Notes: generated from the letters alone by a model not told the origin. 64,000 bases of DNA from Symsagittifera roscoffensis (GCF_963678635.1 NC_087062.1:78247200-78311199), one strand, 5' to 3'. Numbered from the stretch's first letter, positions 35,777-47,387 are shown. Made by a program: numbers and translations.

Positions 35777-36000
35777 CTCTTCTCTCTCTTTCTCTTGGTT
35801 CCTAAAAATTTTTTTTGAAAACAGACACTTTTTGTTGCGATCATTTAAAAAATGGGGAAGAACTTTGTATTCGGGTGTGTTTTCGTTTTTCTTCTTTTTT
35901 GGTTTCCACGCAAAAAGTTCCTCCCCATTTTTCAAATAGTCGCAACAAAAAGTGTCTTTTTTCAAAATTTTACTTCAGGAAACAAGAGAAAGAAATAAAC
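35777..36000. repeat. Fold-back (MITE-like) inverted repeat upstream of COPS9
   Basis: Arms of about 90 bp face each other: 35,777-35,869 and 35,903-36,000. Shared blocks are TCTCTTGGTTCCT against its reverse near 35,980, GACACTTTTTGTTGCGA at 35,823 against TCGCAACAAAAAGTGTC at 35,940, and AAATGGGGA(A/G)GAACTTT at the centre. The loop is about 35 bp. Target duplications are not clear. Confidence 0.75.
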
Positions 36001-36220
36001 CATCCATTGAAATGAGAAGCTAATAACTGAATATAATTAAGCGGATTCTTGCTTTTAGTCATTGTGTAAATTATGTCGTTTCCGTTCAGCTATAAAGTTA
36101 CCGCCTTTCAATCGTCGGTTTTCTGGGGGGGGGGAGAGAAAGCGTGCAATGTTGATTAAAGAGTTCGAGATTTTATGGCAATGTTTTCAGATAAGTTCCA
36201 TTAATTTCTACTCTGTTGCA

Positions 36221-36616
36221 ATGGTGAAGCCGAGAGCTGATGTGAATTTGGGCGTAGGTGCAAATATGGGAGTGTCTTCGGATGACTTGACAGCGGACTC
36301 CAAGTTTGAATTCGACTGCCAAGACGGATCACTCAGTCGCGGCAGCAACGACTTCACCGCCGCCGTTCACATGAACGAGGCTACCACCGAGAAAGTCATG
36401 CACCAGGACTTCAAAAATGGTAGACGTACTTTCATAATTTGAAGTGTAACTCGACTTGAAGTTGATGTCAGTAGAAGAAAGTAGATTGAGCTATCATTCT
36501 CAATTATTGCCCATTTTTTAAATTAATTAATTAATTTGATTCTTTTTTTTTGCTTTAAAAACCGGATATTTTTCTGTTTAGATTTTGGAGATTTATTTGA
36601 TGACGACGATTTCTAA
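36221..36616 (+). CDS. COPS9: COP9 signalosome subunit 9 (COPS9/MYEOV2-like, 2 exons)
   Basis: Exons 36,221-36,419 and 36,582-36,616 join in phase 1 (GT-AG, 162-base intron) to give 77 residues, longer than the 57 of the human protein. Identification rests on the C-terminus: H-Q-D-F-K-N, then D-F-G-D-L-F-D-D-D-D-F and stop, closely matching the acidic D-F-E-D-L-F-D-D-D-D end of COPS9. The N-terminal part is low-complexity and not conserved. COPS9 is the small acidic subunit of the nuclear/cytoplasmic COP9 signalosome that removes NEDD8 from cullins. TTTTCAG at 36,184-36,190 lies 30 bases before the ATG. The next gene follows closely on the same strand. Confidence 0.88.
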
Positions 36617-36867
36617 ATCGATATTGACTCTCCGTGTTACAAAGGAATTGAATTAATGATAAGCGTGAGCAAAATGTTGCTCGATTTATATATATTTTTT
36701 CCAATTAGGTGTTCTTATATTTAGGTTACTTTATGATATTCATCATGATTTTTTTCAAGTTCTCTAACATAATTGCAATTAAGAAACGGTCTTCCAATGA
36801 AGTTAATTAAACCAACTGGTTTTTCAGATAAGTCATTGTAGTGAATCTTAGCTGATCACGGCAAAAT

Positions 36868-37119
36868 ATGTCCTTGAAAGCATTGGTATCTAAGCGTCTC
36901 TGGGACGTGAAGGTGATTGAATTACCGAAATGGGTAGTCCACAACTACCTCAGAAGAGATCCGGCCAATGTGGCATACGAAATCAGTTCCAAGTACTTCG
37001 GTCGAGTAATGAACAGACAGCGATTTACTTATGTCTTGTTCACTATGACTCTCATGGTCTATTTCCTAGAATCCTACCCACACTGGAAGAAGTATGACCT
37101 CAACAGGAAGTTCCACTAA
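36868..37119 (+). CDS. ATP5MF: Mitochondrial ATP synthase subunit f
   Basis: Single-exon frame of 83 residues. It matches the family pattern: W-D-V-K then E-L-P-K-W near residue 19, a central amphipathic part, one membrane segment (about residues 54-69) and a basic end R-K-F-H like the R-K-Y-H of vertebrate f. The subunit sits in the Fo part of mitochondrial ATP synthase in the inner membrane and supports dimer structure. The ATG is 40 bases after TTTTCAG (36,821-36,827). It starts about 250 bases after the COPS9 stop, with no obvious promoter between, so the pair may be co-transcribed. Confidence 0.87.
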   Translation: MSLKALVSKRLWDVKVIELPKWVVHNYLRRDPANVAYEISSKYFGRVMNRQRFTYVLFTMTLMVYFLESYPHWKKYDLNRKFH

Positions 37120-37926
37120 TGAACTAGAATTGACTATGTATTACTATGAACATGAATAACGGATGATACTCGATTTAACACTTCGATAACCCACGAACTG
37201 CTAACCTTGACTATTGGTATAAACACAGCGTAAATAGACAATTTATTTACCTGGATATTCGTCCTTTTCTCCACTTTTTAAGTTGGTCTGAGATAATTGG
37301 AATCTGCAGTTCTGAGAGATACTATATTGAAAGAAAATTTTAAAGCTGGCTCACAGGAGTGGAGGCAAGGTTTTGTCAATGTTTTTCAAACCCTGCGACC
37401 ATTTCACCAGCCCCGTGAAGCAATTTGGTACTTCCGTGAAGCATTTTAGATCGATTTCGACAACCGTTAACGCATGGGCGCTTTGTTGCTGAGGGATTGC
37501 TGTGTTTCAAAAAAAGCCCAATAAATGTGGGGTTAAGTAGTGAAAACCAAAAACGGGCTAAAAAGGCAGTGCGATAAAAAAAAAGCGGGCGAAAAACTTC
37601 AGGGTATTAAGATGGGGGTAAAATGATCAAAGTGAAAAAAATGCTCGCTCAACTTAAGTCGTACCGATTACGAAAAATAGACGAAAATCAATCTTGATAA
37701 AAAGTTTAGCTTGCTGTTAGTAATGATAGTGTTTGGAAACCGGTTATTACACAAGGAAGCTTGTGTTATAGTATGAACTTTCTTTTTTTTTCAACCTCAG
37801 TCGCAAATAATGTTGCGACCAAATGTTTTCATTTTGATCCAGCTATTAAGTACAGCCAATGCTAAGGCTATTAACACAGACTATTATGTTACAAATAGCA
37901 CTTTAGCTTCAAGGTATCATGGAAAT

Positions 37927-37998
37927 GTAGCGTAGAGGTAAGGAAGGAGACCAGCTCAAAATACGAGGGTTCGAACCTGGGCAGGTTCGGATGTTTTT
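37927..37998 (+). repeat. tRNA-like SINE head
   Basis: TAGCGTAGAGGTAAGG resembles an A box, and the exact GGTTCGAACC follows as a B box about 40 bases on. The 5' and 3' ends do not pair as an acceptor stem, so it is a tRNA-derived repeat head, not a tRNA gene. Confidence 0.6.
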
Positions 37999-38640
37999 AA
38001 TGAACTTTTTCGTATACTAGTTAAAATGCGTCCGCTCAATAAATTGAAGCATGTTAGTTGGTAAATTTCTTTTTTTTCAAATTGACTGGTACTGCTAATC
38101 CGTCATAATTGGCTTGCGTCACGTAGCACTTTTGTAGACTCATGGGCATCATAATTGGCATGCGCATCAAATGAATTCGAAGAAGTGATGCATTTTTGAG
38201 TCATCAAATGAACCGAAAGAAAAGATTTATTTCAAAAAATAACAATAATAAGAACTCGATTTCAGAAATTTTCCTAATACGTTGCAATATTGTTCAAACA
38301 GCAAAATAGTGAATACGAAGAATACGAATTAGTGTCAATACGAAAGATAGATCCGGTTATCGCCACGATACTGGCCTAGCGCGCCTACCGGTGACATTAA
38401 ACAGGCACTCGCCTTTTTAGTCTTTGACTGCTTCATGACAACGCCTAATGGGGAACAAATAGGGGGGTTCCTGCTAGAATAAAAAACACAAAGTATCAAA
38501 AATTTCGCATAATATAATTAATTTTTTATCGCCTAATTTAGTTTTCTCCTAATATATACAACCCCCTGAAACTGATCTAGCTTGCGATAAACTCTCTAAT
38601 TGCAGAAATATTTGACACGTCGAATTGCGCTACTTATTAT

Positions 38641-39043
38641 CTGGAGTTTAGGAGGTTGGACGACAAGCAAATTAGACAATCAGAATTTAACGGAATTTAG
38701 ACAACAAATTGCGTGAAATTTGTTTACAGACTTAAATTAACTTTTGTTTGAGTAAACACTGGTTCTCCAACAACAAATCAGGTTATTAATGTCACTGTTG
38801 TTTAACTTATGCATTTCAAAAATGTACTATACCTTTTTGATTTAATTTTTTGTAATTTATTTACAATAATAAATTTGATCAGTTCTTTAATATTATACTC
38901 TTTTTGTTTTTGTGTAATTTCATTATAAACAAAAATTTTTGATTGCCGAAGTTCTGATCGTCTAAATTCACGAAAAGTTAGCGTCTAAAATAAGTTATTT
39001 TACAGTCATCCAATTTGCTTGTCGTCTGATGTCCTAGGCCCCC
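38641..39043. mobile_element. MITE-like element, related ends to the Mutator-like MITE at 61.9 kb
   Basis: Left end TTTAGGAGGTTGGACGACAAGC and right end (reversed) CCTAGGACATCAGACGACAAGC align well. Both continue with AAATT. The right end, GGGGGCCTAGGACATCA in reverse, resembles the GGGTCTAGGACAACA end of the element at 61,897. Internal sub-repeats of the TTTAGAC type lie next to each end. A clear target duplication was not found. Confidence 0.5.
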
Positions 39044-40510
39044 AATATCTAAATTGAAAATGGCTTGAAAATTGCCGCTTGGTTTTATTTGAAACGTTTT
39101 CTAGATTGTTCTTCAGATTAAAAATTTTTGTAGATCAAGTTTTTTCAATATGTGCAAGTTTCCAATGACAAACGTGCAATTGCAAAATCAGTGGTTTTGG
39201 TTAGCTTGTGGTTGAATAGTCGGTTGGCTGTTTCTAAATAAGCGTGTCAGAAAAAATATTCGATACTTTTTCTTTATGGGCCTAACGAAACAAAACTCAC
39301 TGCATAGAAGCCATACTTTTTAGATTCATTTTGAGGTTCTAATAGCACAGAGAATATCATGCCTTAGTCTGCATTTCTCTGATATCTGTTTTTTGAGACA
39401 TGGTCAAAAGTTTTTTATCAAAAGTTATGGTTAAATAATTAGACTCTCAAAAATGTGGGTTATTTTGACCGTGGAATCCATTACAGTGTAGGGAGCCGTT
39501 CGTCAGATTTTCCACTGCAGACCTTTTTTCTTTCGCTCGGACCAAATTTGTAGGGAGTCCACTGTCTAATACCTTAAACATTGGCGCGGATGCCGCTGAA
39601 TCCACAAACTTTTAATTACACTTGCGAAGTGAGTGTATTAGTACGAACGTTCTTTTTTTCCAACCTAAGTTGCAAATATGGATGAGGCACCCCAATAATG
39701 ATGGGAAACCTTTACAGCTTTTTGATAGCATGTGCTTTGAGATTCAAATATTAATAAGTTAACACAGTTGATGCATTTTTATATCATCAATTAAACCGAA
39801 AAAAGTGATTTGTTCCAAACCACATAACAATATTGAAAACTCGATTTCAGAAATTTTCTAATTAATATATCTCGCAATTTTTTTAATGCATGTTTTATAC
39901 ATAATGTGGTTTTTTGCTTTGCGATTTGTTAGATGCAAAGTTAGTGTGGATGCCTTCAGTTTGTTATATTCCAAATTATTACGTGCAGAATTGAGCCTGT
40001 TTGTGGTTACTGTAAATTTTGCTGAATCGCTTTCGCAAGTTATTAGCATATGTAGTTAAAGTAAATGTAAGTCATTTAACAACATTATTAGATACATAAT
40101 TAAATTCTCCGGCAAGTGAAGTCCATTGCTCCGCAATTTTATAAGTTTGCTATTTCTTGATCAAATTGCCGCAAAAGTTTGAAAGCATGGAAAATTGATC
40201 CTTTTATTCTAAATCTTGTTCTTATGAACCTGTTTGTGTTTTTGAGGGTTTAGGCCAATAAAATGAATTTTTAGTAATAAATTGATGTTTAATGCACTAA
40301 TGTTTGATGTTGTTTTGTTGTCCCCTTCAATTTGATGTTGTCCCGTTCGAAATAGTATAGTTCTGTAAGAGATGACTATGCTAGCCAAAACCATTCTAGA
40401 TACACTTGCGAGAGCAAGTTTCTTTTAATCGGGAACTAGACTTTTTTCCCGTAAAGAACTTTTCTTACACATGTGAAATGTGAAGTTGCTTTATTGGTGA
40501 GTTTTTCCCA

Positions 40511-40575
40511 CATGGCCTAGAAGTAACGCGGATGCCTTTGTTCCCTAAGGTTTGGGCTCGAGTCCCGGCCGGACC
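40511..40575 (+). repeat. tRNA-like segment, array unit 1
   Basis: GGCCTAGAAGTAACGCGGA resembles an A box region and GGGCTCGAGTCCCGGCC a B box region at normal tRNA spacing. The expected acceptor partner of GCCGGACC is missing at the 5' side. Confidence 0.6.
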
Positions 40576-41490
40576 CTGTTTTTTTCTTCAGTATTTATGA
40601 AGTTGAAATTTTTCCGAGAAAATTGAATTGTCGGATTTTTTTTCTGCTACGCTTGTCTGCTCTTGTTTTGTTGGCTTATTTGCCCCATCGGGGAGTTTTC
40701 TTGTGGTTTTAGCTTTTGCAATAAAGCTGCAAGTGTTTTTGGTTTCCTCCTGTAATTTATTACTCTTGCGATAAGCAAGGGTTCTGCAATGAGCTACTAG
40801 ACTTTTTCCCGTAAACTTTGTTCACAGGATTATCTTCAATTTCAAAATCTTTTTTCAGCGCGTTGCACGTGAACCAACTCGAGTTTTTGTGCCTAGTGTT
40901 AATGCGTTCTTGGATCTACTGGTAAAAAATTTGTAGATGTAAAATTGTTTTTGTAGGCTTAAATGATTTCGGCCCAATTTGTGTCGGCTTATTTGCCGGG
41001 TGTTTTTTTTGAAATTTCTATTCAATTTATTATTGAATTCAATATGAGCAAGGAAACACGATGAAAGGATTTTCAGACACGTTTTTTAACACGCTTTTTT
41101 CTACACGCGGAAATTTCAGTTGAGACTTTTCGTTTGACTTTTTTTTCATTTTTTTCAGTTTTCTTCCTTTTATTCTAAATTTTGTTCTAACGAACCTGTT
41201 TGTGTTTTTGAGGTTTTAGGCCAATAAAATGATTTTTTAGTGATACATTGATGTTTAATGCACTAATGTTTGATGATGTTTTGTTGTCACCTTCAATTTG
41301 ATGTTGTCCCCTTCGAAATTTATAGTTCTGTAAGATATGACTTAGCCAAAACCATTCTAGATACACTTGCGGGAGCAAGTTTCTTTTAATCGTGAACTAG
41401 ACTTTTTTCCCGTAAAGAACTTTTCTTACCTATGTAAAGAAATGTGAAGTTGCTTTATCAGAGAACCTTAGCAACTTGCGAGTTTTCCCA

Positions 41491-41555
41491 CATGGCCTAG
41501 AAGTAACGCGGATGCCTTTGTTCCCTAAGGTTTGGGCTCGAGTCCCGGCCGGACC
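41491..41555 (+). repeat. tRNA-like segment, array unit 2
   Basis: Same as unit 1, identical in both box regions. Confidence 0.6.
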
Positions 41556-42483
41556 CTTGTTTTTTTTCTTCAGTATTTATGAAGTTGAAATTTTTCCGAG
41601 AAAATTGAATTGTCGGATTTTTTTTCTGCTACGCTTGCCTGCTCTTGTTTTGTTGGCTTATTTGCCCCTTCGGGGAGTTTTCTTGTGGTTTTAGCTTTTG
41701 CAATAAAGCTGCAAGTGTTTTTGGTTTCCTCCTGTAATTTATTACCCTTGCGATAAGCAAGGGTTCTGCAATGGGCTACTAGACTTTTTCCCGTAAACTT
41801 TGTTCACAGGATTATCTCCAATTTCAAAATCTTTTTTCAGCGCGTTGCACGTTAACCAACTCGAGTTTTTGTGCCTAGTGTTAATGCGTTCTTGGATCTA
41901 CTGGTAAAAAATTTGTAGATGTAAAATTGTTTTTGTAGGCTTAAATGATTTCGGCCCAATTTGTGTCGGCTTATTTGCCGGGTGTTTTTTTGGAAATTTC
42001 TATTCATTTAATTATTGAATTCAATATGAGCAAGCAAACACGATGAAAGGATTTTCAGGCACGTTTTTCAACACGCTTTTTTCCACACGCGGAAATTTCA
42101 GTTTGAAAAGAAAAAAGAAGACTTTTCGTTTGACTTTTTTTTCAGTTTTCTTCCTTTTATTCTAAATTTTGTTCTAATGAACTTGTTTGTGTTTTTGAGG
42201 GCTTAGGCCAATAAAATGATTTTTTAGTGATACATTGATGTTTAATGCACTAATGTTTGATGTTGTTTTGTTGTCCCCTTCAATTTGATATTGTCCCTTT
42301 CGAAATAGTATAGTTCTGTAAGAGATGACTATGTTAGCGAAAACCATTCTAGATACACTTGCGAGAGCAAGTTTCTTTTAATCGGGAATCAGACTTTTTT
42401 TCCCGTAAAGAACTTTTCTTACACATGTAAGGAAATGTGAAGTTGCTTTATCAGAGAACCTTAGCAACTTGCGAGTTTTCCCA

Positions 42484-42548
42484 CATGGCCTAGAAGTAAC
42501 GCGGATGCGTTTGTTCCCTAAGGTTTGGGCTCGAGTCCCGGCCGGAAC
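42484..42548 (+). repeat. tRNA-like segment, array unit 3
   Basis: Same segment with one change (GATGCG for GATGCC) and GGAACC at the end. Confidence 0.6.
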
Positions 42549-43438
42549 CTGTTTTTTTCTTCAGTATTTATGAAGTTGAAATTTTTCCGAGAAAATTGAA
42601 TTGTCGGATTTTTTTTCTGCTACGCTTGTCTGCTCTTGTTTTGTTGGCTTATTTGCCCCATCGGGGAGTTTTCTTGTGGTTTTAGCTTTTGCAATAAAGC
42701 TGCAAGGGTTCTGCAATGGGCTACTAGACTTTTTCCCGTAAACTTTGTTCACAGGATTATCTCCAATTTCAAAATCTTTTTTCAGCGCGTTGCACGTGAA
42801 CCAACTCGAGTTTTTGTGCCTAGCGTTAATGCGTTCTTGGATCTACTGGTAAAAAATTTGTAGATGTAAAATTGTTTTTGTAGGCTTAAATGATCTTGGC
42901 CCAATTTGTGACGGCTTATTTGCCGGGTGTTTTTTTTGAAGTTTCTATTCAATTAATTATTGAATTCAATATGAGCAAGGAAACACGATGAAAAGATTTT
43001 CAGACACGTTTTTTAACACGCTTTTTTCTACACGCAGAAATTTCAGTTTGAAAAGAAAAAAGAAGACTTTTCGTTTGACTTTTTTTTTCATTTTTTTCAG
43101 TTTTCTTCCTTTTATTCTAAATTTTGTTCTAATGAACCTGTTTGTGTTTTTGAGGGCTTAGGCCAATAAAATGATTTTTTTAGTGATACATTGATGTTTA
43201 ATGCACTAATGTTTGATGCTATTTTGTTGTCACCTTTAATTTGATGTTGTCCCCTTCGAAATAGTATAGTTCTGTAAGATATGACTATGTTAGCCAAAAC
43301 CATTCTAGATACACTTGCGAGAGCAAGTTTCTTTTAATCGGGAACTAGACTTTTTTCCCGTAAAGAACTTTTCTTACACAGGTAAAGAAATGTGAAGTTG
43401 CTTTATCAGAGAACCTTAGCAACTTGCTAGTTTTCCCA

Positions 43439-43503
43439 CAAGGCCTAGAAGTAACGCGGATGCCTTTGTTCCCTAAGGTTTTGGCTCGAGTCCCGGCCGG
43501 ACC
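43439..43503 (+). repeat. tRNA-like segment, array unit 4
   Basis: Same segment, with AAGGCC for ATGGCC at the start and GTTTTGGCTCG in the B-box region. Confidence 0.58.
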
Positions 43504-44439
43504 CTGTTTTTTTCTTCAGTATGTATGAAGTTGAAATTTTTCCGAGAAAATTGAATTGTCGGATTTTTTTCTGCTACGCTTGTCTGCTCTTGGTTTGTTG
43601 GCTTATTTGTCCCATCGGGGATTTTTTTTGTGGTTTTAGCTTTTGTCATTGTAGCTTCAAGTGTTTTTGGTTTCCTGTAATTTATTACCCTTGCGTTAAG
43701 CAAGGGTTCTGCAATGGGCTACTAGACTTTTCCCGTAAACTTTGTTCACAGGATTATCTCCAATTTCAAAACCTTTTTTCAGCGCGTTGCACGTTAACCA
43801 TCTCGAGTTTTTGTGCCTAGTGTTAATGCGTTCTTGGATCTACTGGTAAAAAGTTTGTAGATGTAAAATTGTTTTTGTAGGCTTAAATAATTTCGGCCCA
43901 ATTTGTGTCGGCTTATTTGCTGGGTATTTTTTTTTGAAATTTCTATTCAATTAATTATTGAATTCAATATGAGCAAGGAAACACGATGAAAGGATTTTCA
44001 GACACGTTTTTGAACACGCTTTTTTCTACACGCGGAAATTTCAGTTTGAAAAGAAAAAATGAAGATTTTTTGTTTGTTTTTTTTTCATTTTTTTTCCAGT
44101 TTTCTTCCTTTTAATCTAATTGTTTTTCCAATGAACCTGTTTGTGTTTTTGAGGGCTTAGGCCAATAAATTGAATTTTTAGTGATAAATTGATGTTTAAT
44201 GCACTAATGTTTGATGTTGTTTTGTTGTCCCCTTCAATTTGATGTTGTCCCTTTCGAAATAGTATAGTTCTGTAAGAGATGACTATGTTAGCGAAAACCA
44301 TTCTAGATACACTTGCGAGAGCAAGTTTCTTTTAATCGGGAACCAGACTTTTTTTTCCCGTAAAGAACTTTTCTTACACATGTAAGGAAAAGTGAAGTTG
44401 CTTCATTAGTGAACCTTAGCAACTTGCGAGTTTTTCCCA

Positions 44440-44504
44440 CATGGCCTAGAAGTCACGCGGATGCCTTTGCTCCCTAAGGTTTGGGCTCGAGTCCCGGCCG
44501 GACC
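44440..44504 (+). repeat. tRNA-like segment, array unit 5
   Basis: Same segment, with AGTCACGCGG for AGTAACGCGG in the D-arm region. Confidence 0.6.
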
Positions 44505-45156
44505 CTGTTTTTTTCTTCAGTATTTATGAAGTTGAAATTTTTCCGAGAAAATTGAATTGTCGGGTTTTTTTTCTGCTACGCTTGTCTGCTCTTGTTTTGT
44601 TGGCTTATTTGCCCCATCGTGGAGTTTTCTTGAGGTTTTAGCTTTTGCAATAAAGCTGCAAGTGTTTTTGGTTTCCTCCTGTAATTTATTACCCTTGCGA
44701 TAAGCAAGGGTTCTGCAATGGGCTACTAGACTTTATCCCATAAACTTTGTTCACAGGATTATCTCCAATTTCAAAATCTTTTTTCAGCGCGTTGCACGTT
44801 AACCAACTCGAGTTTTTGTGCCTAGTGTTAATGCGTTCTTGGATCTACTGGTAAAAAATTTGTAGATGTAAAATTGTTTTTGTAGGCTTAAATGATTTCG
44901 GCCCAATTTGTGTCGGCTTATTTGCCGGGTATTTTTTTTGGAAATTTCTATTCAATTAATTATTGAATTCAATATGACCAAGGAAACACGATGAAAGGAT
45001 TTTCAGGCACGTTTTTTAACACGCTTTTTTCTACACGCGGAAATTTCAGCTTGAAAAGAAGAAGAAGACTTTTCGTTTGACTTTGTTTTCATTTTTTTTT
45101 GTTTTCTTTCAAATGCATGGTTTCTGATTGTAACTTACATTTCAGTCAAAAATCCA

Positions 45157-45671
45157 GCGCATGTGCCTTAGAGGTGGCACACCCGCTTGAGACGTCGAAA
45201 GCCTGTGTTTCGAATCTGATCCGGATCTGTTTTTCGCAAACTTGATTTTTTTTTTGCTTTTTAGGGCTATCGTCCGTCTGCCTATTTTTTCGGCTTCCTT
45301 CCCGTAGCACAATTTTTTTGAGGCTTAAGCTTTCATCCAAGTTGCTTTAACAGCCATGCTTGAGACGACAGAGCCCAGGAGTTCGATTCCAGTCGGGACC
45401 TGTTTCTTTGCAAATTGAAAACTTTCGGCTATTTTAGACTCTTGTGTCTGCTTATTTTTAATGACTTAGTTCACACTGAAAGGAGTGTTTTGAAAGTTTG
45501 ACTGCTTTCCAGCATTCGGAAAAATCTTTGAATGCAGTTAATTTTTTTTTGGCTTTTTGCAATGTTTTTTTTTGACAAAAACGACGTGGAATTTTTTTTC
45601 ATTTGATTTCAATCGTAGTCATTCATTTTTGATCGCAAATGGTGGGAAGTTCAGCTTCGCCTCTGTGTAAA
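45157..45671 (+). mobile_element. tRNA-like SINE pair with shared hairpin tail
   Basis: A first tRNA-like head (TGCCTTAGAGGTGGCAC, then GTTTCGAATC) lies at 45,157-45,228. A second head, with B-box-like GAGTTCGATTCC, is near 45,345-45,402. The tail GGGAAGTTCAGCTTCGCCTC ends the segment near 45,664. Each head is followed by a T-rich body, as in the SCOC-unit element. Confidence 0.55.
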
Positions 45672-45989
45672 ACTAATACCTCTTTGTTGTTTCTTGGTTT
45701 TCCTTTTCTTTTTTTTGTTCCGAAGCCTTTTTCGGCTTGAATAGTTTCGGCTGATTTGTAATCGGCTTTGTTACCTTCTTTTGTGTCGCTTCGACGGCAG
45801 AAATTGATTGATTCAACAAATTTTCACGGCACATTTTTTTGGCTCAATGTGCATCTATCCACTTTTCGGCTTAGGTGCCGTTTGGTAAATACTGATTTTT
45901 TTTTCAGTTTTTATTGTTTGTTTTCGTTTTAGTTATTTCCGTCTTATTTATCTATTCGCTAGGTTGCAATGTTGCGCGTGCGTTGTATC

Positions 45990-46023
45990 GCAAGTGATGC
46001 GAAGCTCCGCTTCGCCTTTGTGT
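45990..46023 (+). repeat. 3' hairpin tail motif
   Basis: CAAGTGATGCGAAGCTCCGC continues TTCGCCTTTGTGTA. Same stem-loop as at 19,853. Confidence 0.75.
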
Positions 46024-46573
46024 AATAGTTTGGGAACTATTGATTTCACACAATCGATTCGCCCCATGAAAGCAATAAGTTTTCCATCAGGTTTTTATAG
46101 TATTTTTAATTTTCTTTTTTTTTGGCAAATTTGACTAGTTTTTTTCCTAGCCCTTCTTGTTTTTGTTGTGTTATTTTTTGATTTTGTGTAGAGTCTAGTT
46201 AATGAAGCACCTTTTCTAGGATTTGGAGATTCAATTGGATTAGATTCGATTCAGCAAGGTTTTTTAATCACTACGAGGTCAAATTTTGTAATTTGTGAAT
46301 TGTTAGCTGATACGGCAACAAGACCAAACTGTTTTTAATCTTTCTTTGATCTTGTGTTTCTTTCATCCGGGCGACAAAGTTTTAACATGTTTAAAGACTT
46401 GTCTCTGGGTTCCAGTGACACACACACACCCACACACACACCAAATTGTGCTATCGATAACAGCCTAATCGTTTTTCTGCGCAAGAATTTTTTCAGATTT
46501 TCATACAAATTTGGATGAGAACTGTTTTTGTTCAATCATTTTTCGAGTGCATGACAATTTCTCTTTTTCGCTA

Positions 46574-46600
46574 ATGATGCGAAGCTCCACCCCGCCTCTT
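46574..46600 (+). repeat. 3' hairpin tail motif, decayed
   Basis: GATGCGAAGCTCCACCCCGC has lost part of the right stem. It is preceded by CGCTAAT, as in the other tails. Confidence 0.6.
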
Positions 46601-47387
46601 TACTTTAAAAAACTGAAAAGAAATGATTGATTTTTCAAGTGTCAATGAACGAAATGAAGATACCTATTTAGGTCGTTGGTTTTTTTTCAGGAAAAAATTG
46701 ATCATGCTGAAAGGTGACTTTCGCGGTTTTGACTTTCGTTTCTTTTTTCAAATTCAGTTCATTTCAAGTTAATTTGCTAAAAGACAATTCGTTTCCAATG
46801 ACGAAAGTGCAATTAATGCAAAAAAGCGTGATTGACTTAAAAGTTCGAATTTGAATTTAATTTTATTTCCGAGCAGATTAAAAAATTACTTAATGACCCA
46901 GTTCTTTCATTGTTTTTGTTTGCTCAAAAATGCCTATTATAGGAGATTTTTGGAATTCAAAGAGTTAAATGTGATGTAATTAACTAAATTCGACGTTGAA
47001 TTTTCAAAAAAAATGACTATCCAATATTTTTTCTACTTCCAATTTAATTTCACTTCTAATGAAGAAAGTGCTATTTGCGCAAAAAAGCCTAATTGTCTGC
47101 AAGTTTCGAAAGTGGACTATAGGTTTTAGATTCTAAATTTAAAAAATCCTAATGACCCAGAAATGCCAATCACAGAAGGTTCTTGAAATTCAAAGAGCTT
47201 TAATGTAATGTAATTTTTTCAAAATTCTCAAGTTGATTTTTTCTAAAAGTTGTCAATCTTATTCTTTGGGGGTTTCGTTGTTCATTGGAACTTCAAAGGT
47301 CTTTGGTTATTTTTCCAATTTGCACGGGGTATTTTTCCAATTTGCATGGGGGGATTTTGTTTTCGAAATTGGCCTTAGAAACGGATT

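Larger units (their letters stand above)
34912..36190. other. Intergenic, no gene; holds two repeats
   Basis: Contains the DUS1L 3' region, an inverted diverged copy of the SCOC-downstream repeat (about 35,565-35,745) and a fold-back element (35,777-36,000). A run of ten G lies near 36,126. No coding frame with family resemblance was found. The frames near 35,730-36,015 are products of the fold-back arms. Confidence 0.5.
37120..40199. other. Intergenic, no gene; repeat remnants
   Basis: AT-rich. It holds a tRNA-like segment near 37,927-37,998, a fold-back element at 38,641-39,043, and a degenerate 5' hairpin module near 39,620 (ACACTTGCGAAGTGAGTG). No open frame resembles a known protein. 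ATP synthase f 3' processing signals are not obvious near its stop. Confidence 0.5.
40200..45095 (+). repeat. Five-copy tandem array of about 0.97 kb units
   Basis: The marker CCATTCTAGATACACTTGCG recurs at 40,391, 41,352, 42,344, 43,300 and 44,298, giving spacings of 961, 992, 956 and 998. Each unit has a 5' hairpin module (ACTTGCGAGAGCAAGT), a tRNA-like segment, a T-rich body with CCCATCGGGG, a second 5' hairpin module (CCTTGCGATAAGCAAGG, partly lost in unit 3), and a CGCGTTGCACGT block. Identity is high but lower than in the SCOC array. No coding frame is supported. Confidence 0.92.

Noticed and set aside
36062-36220. Longer COPS9 start at 36,062
   Set aside because: The extra 53 codons are upstream of the acceptor-like TTTTCAG and unlike the family. 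The ATG at 36,221 fits the expected short protein.
40511-40575. Functional tRNA genes in the 40-45 kb array and at 37,927
   Set aside because: B-box-like sequence is good, but acceptor stems do not pair and arms are imperfect. They fit tRNA-derived SINE heads.
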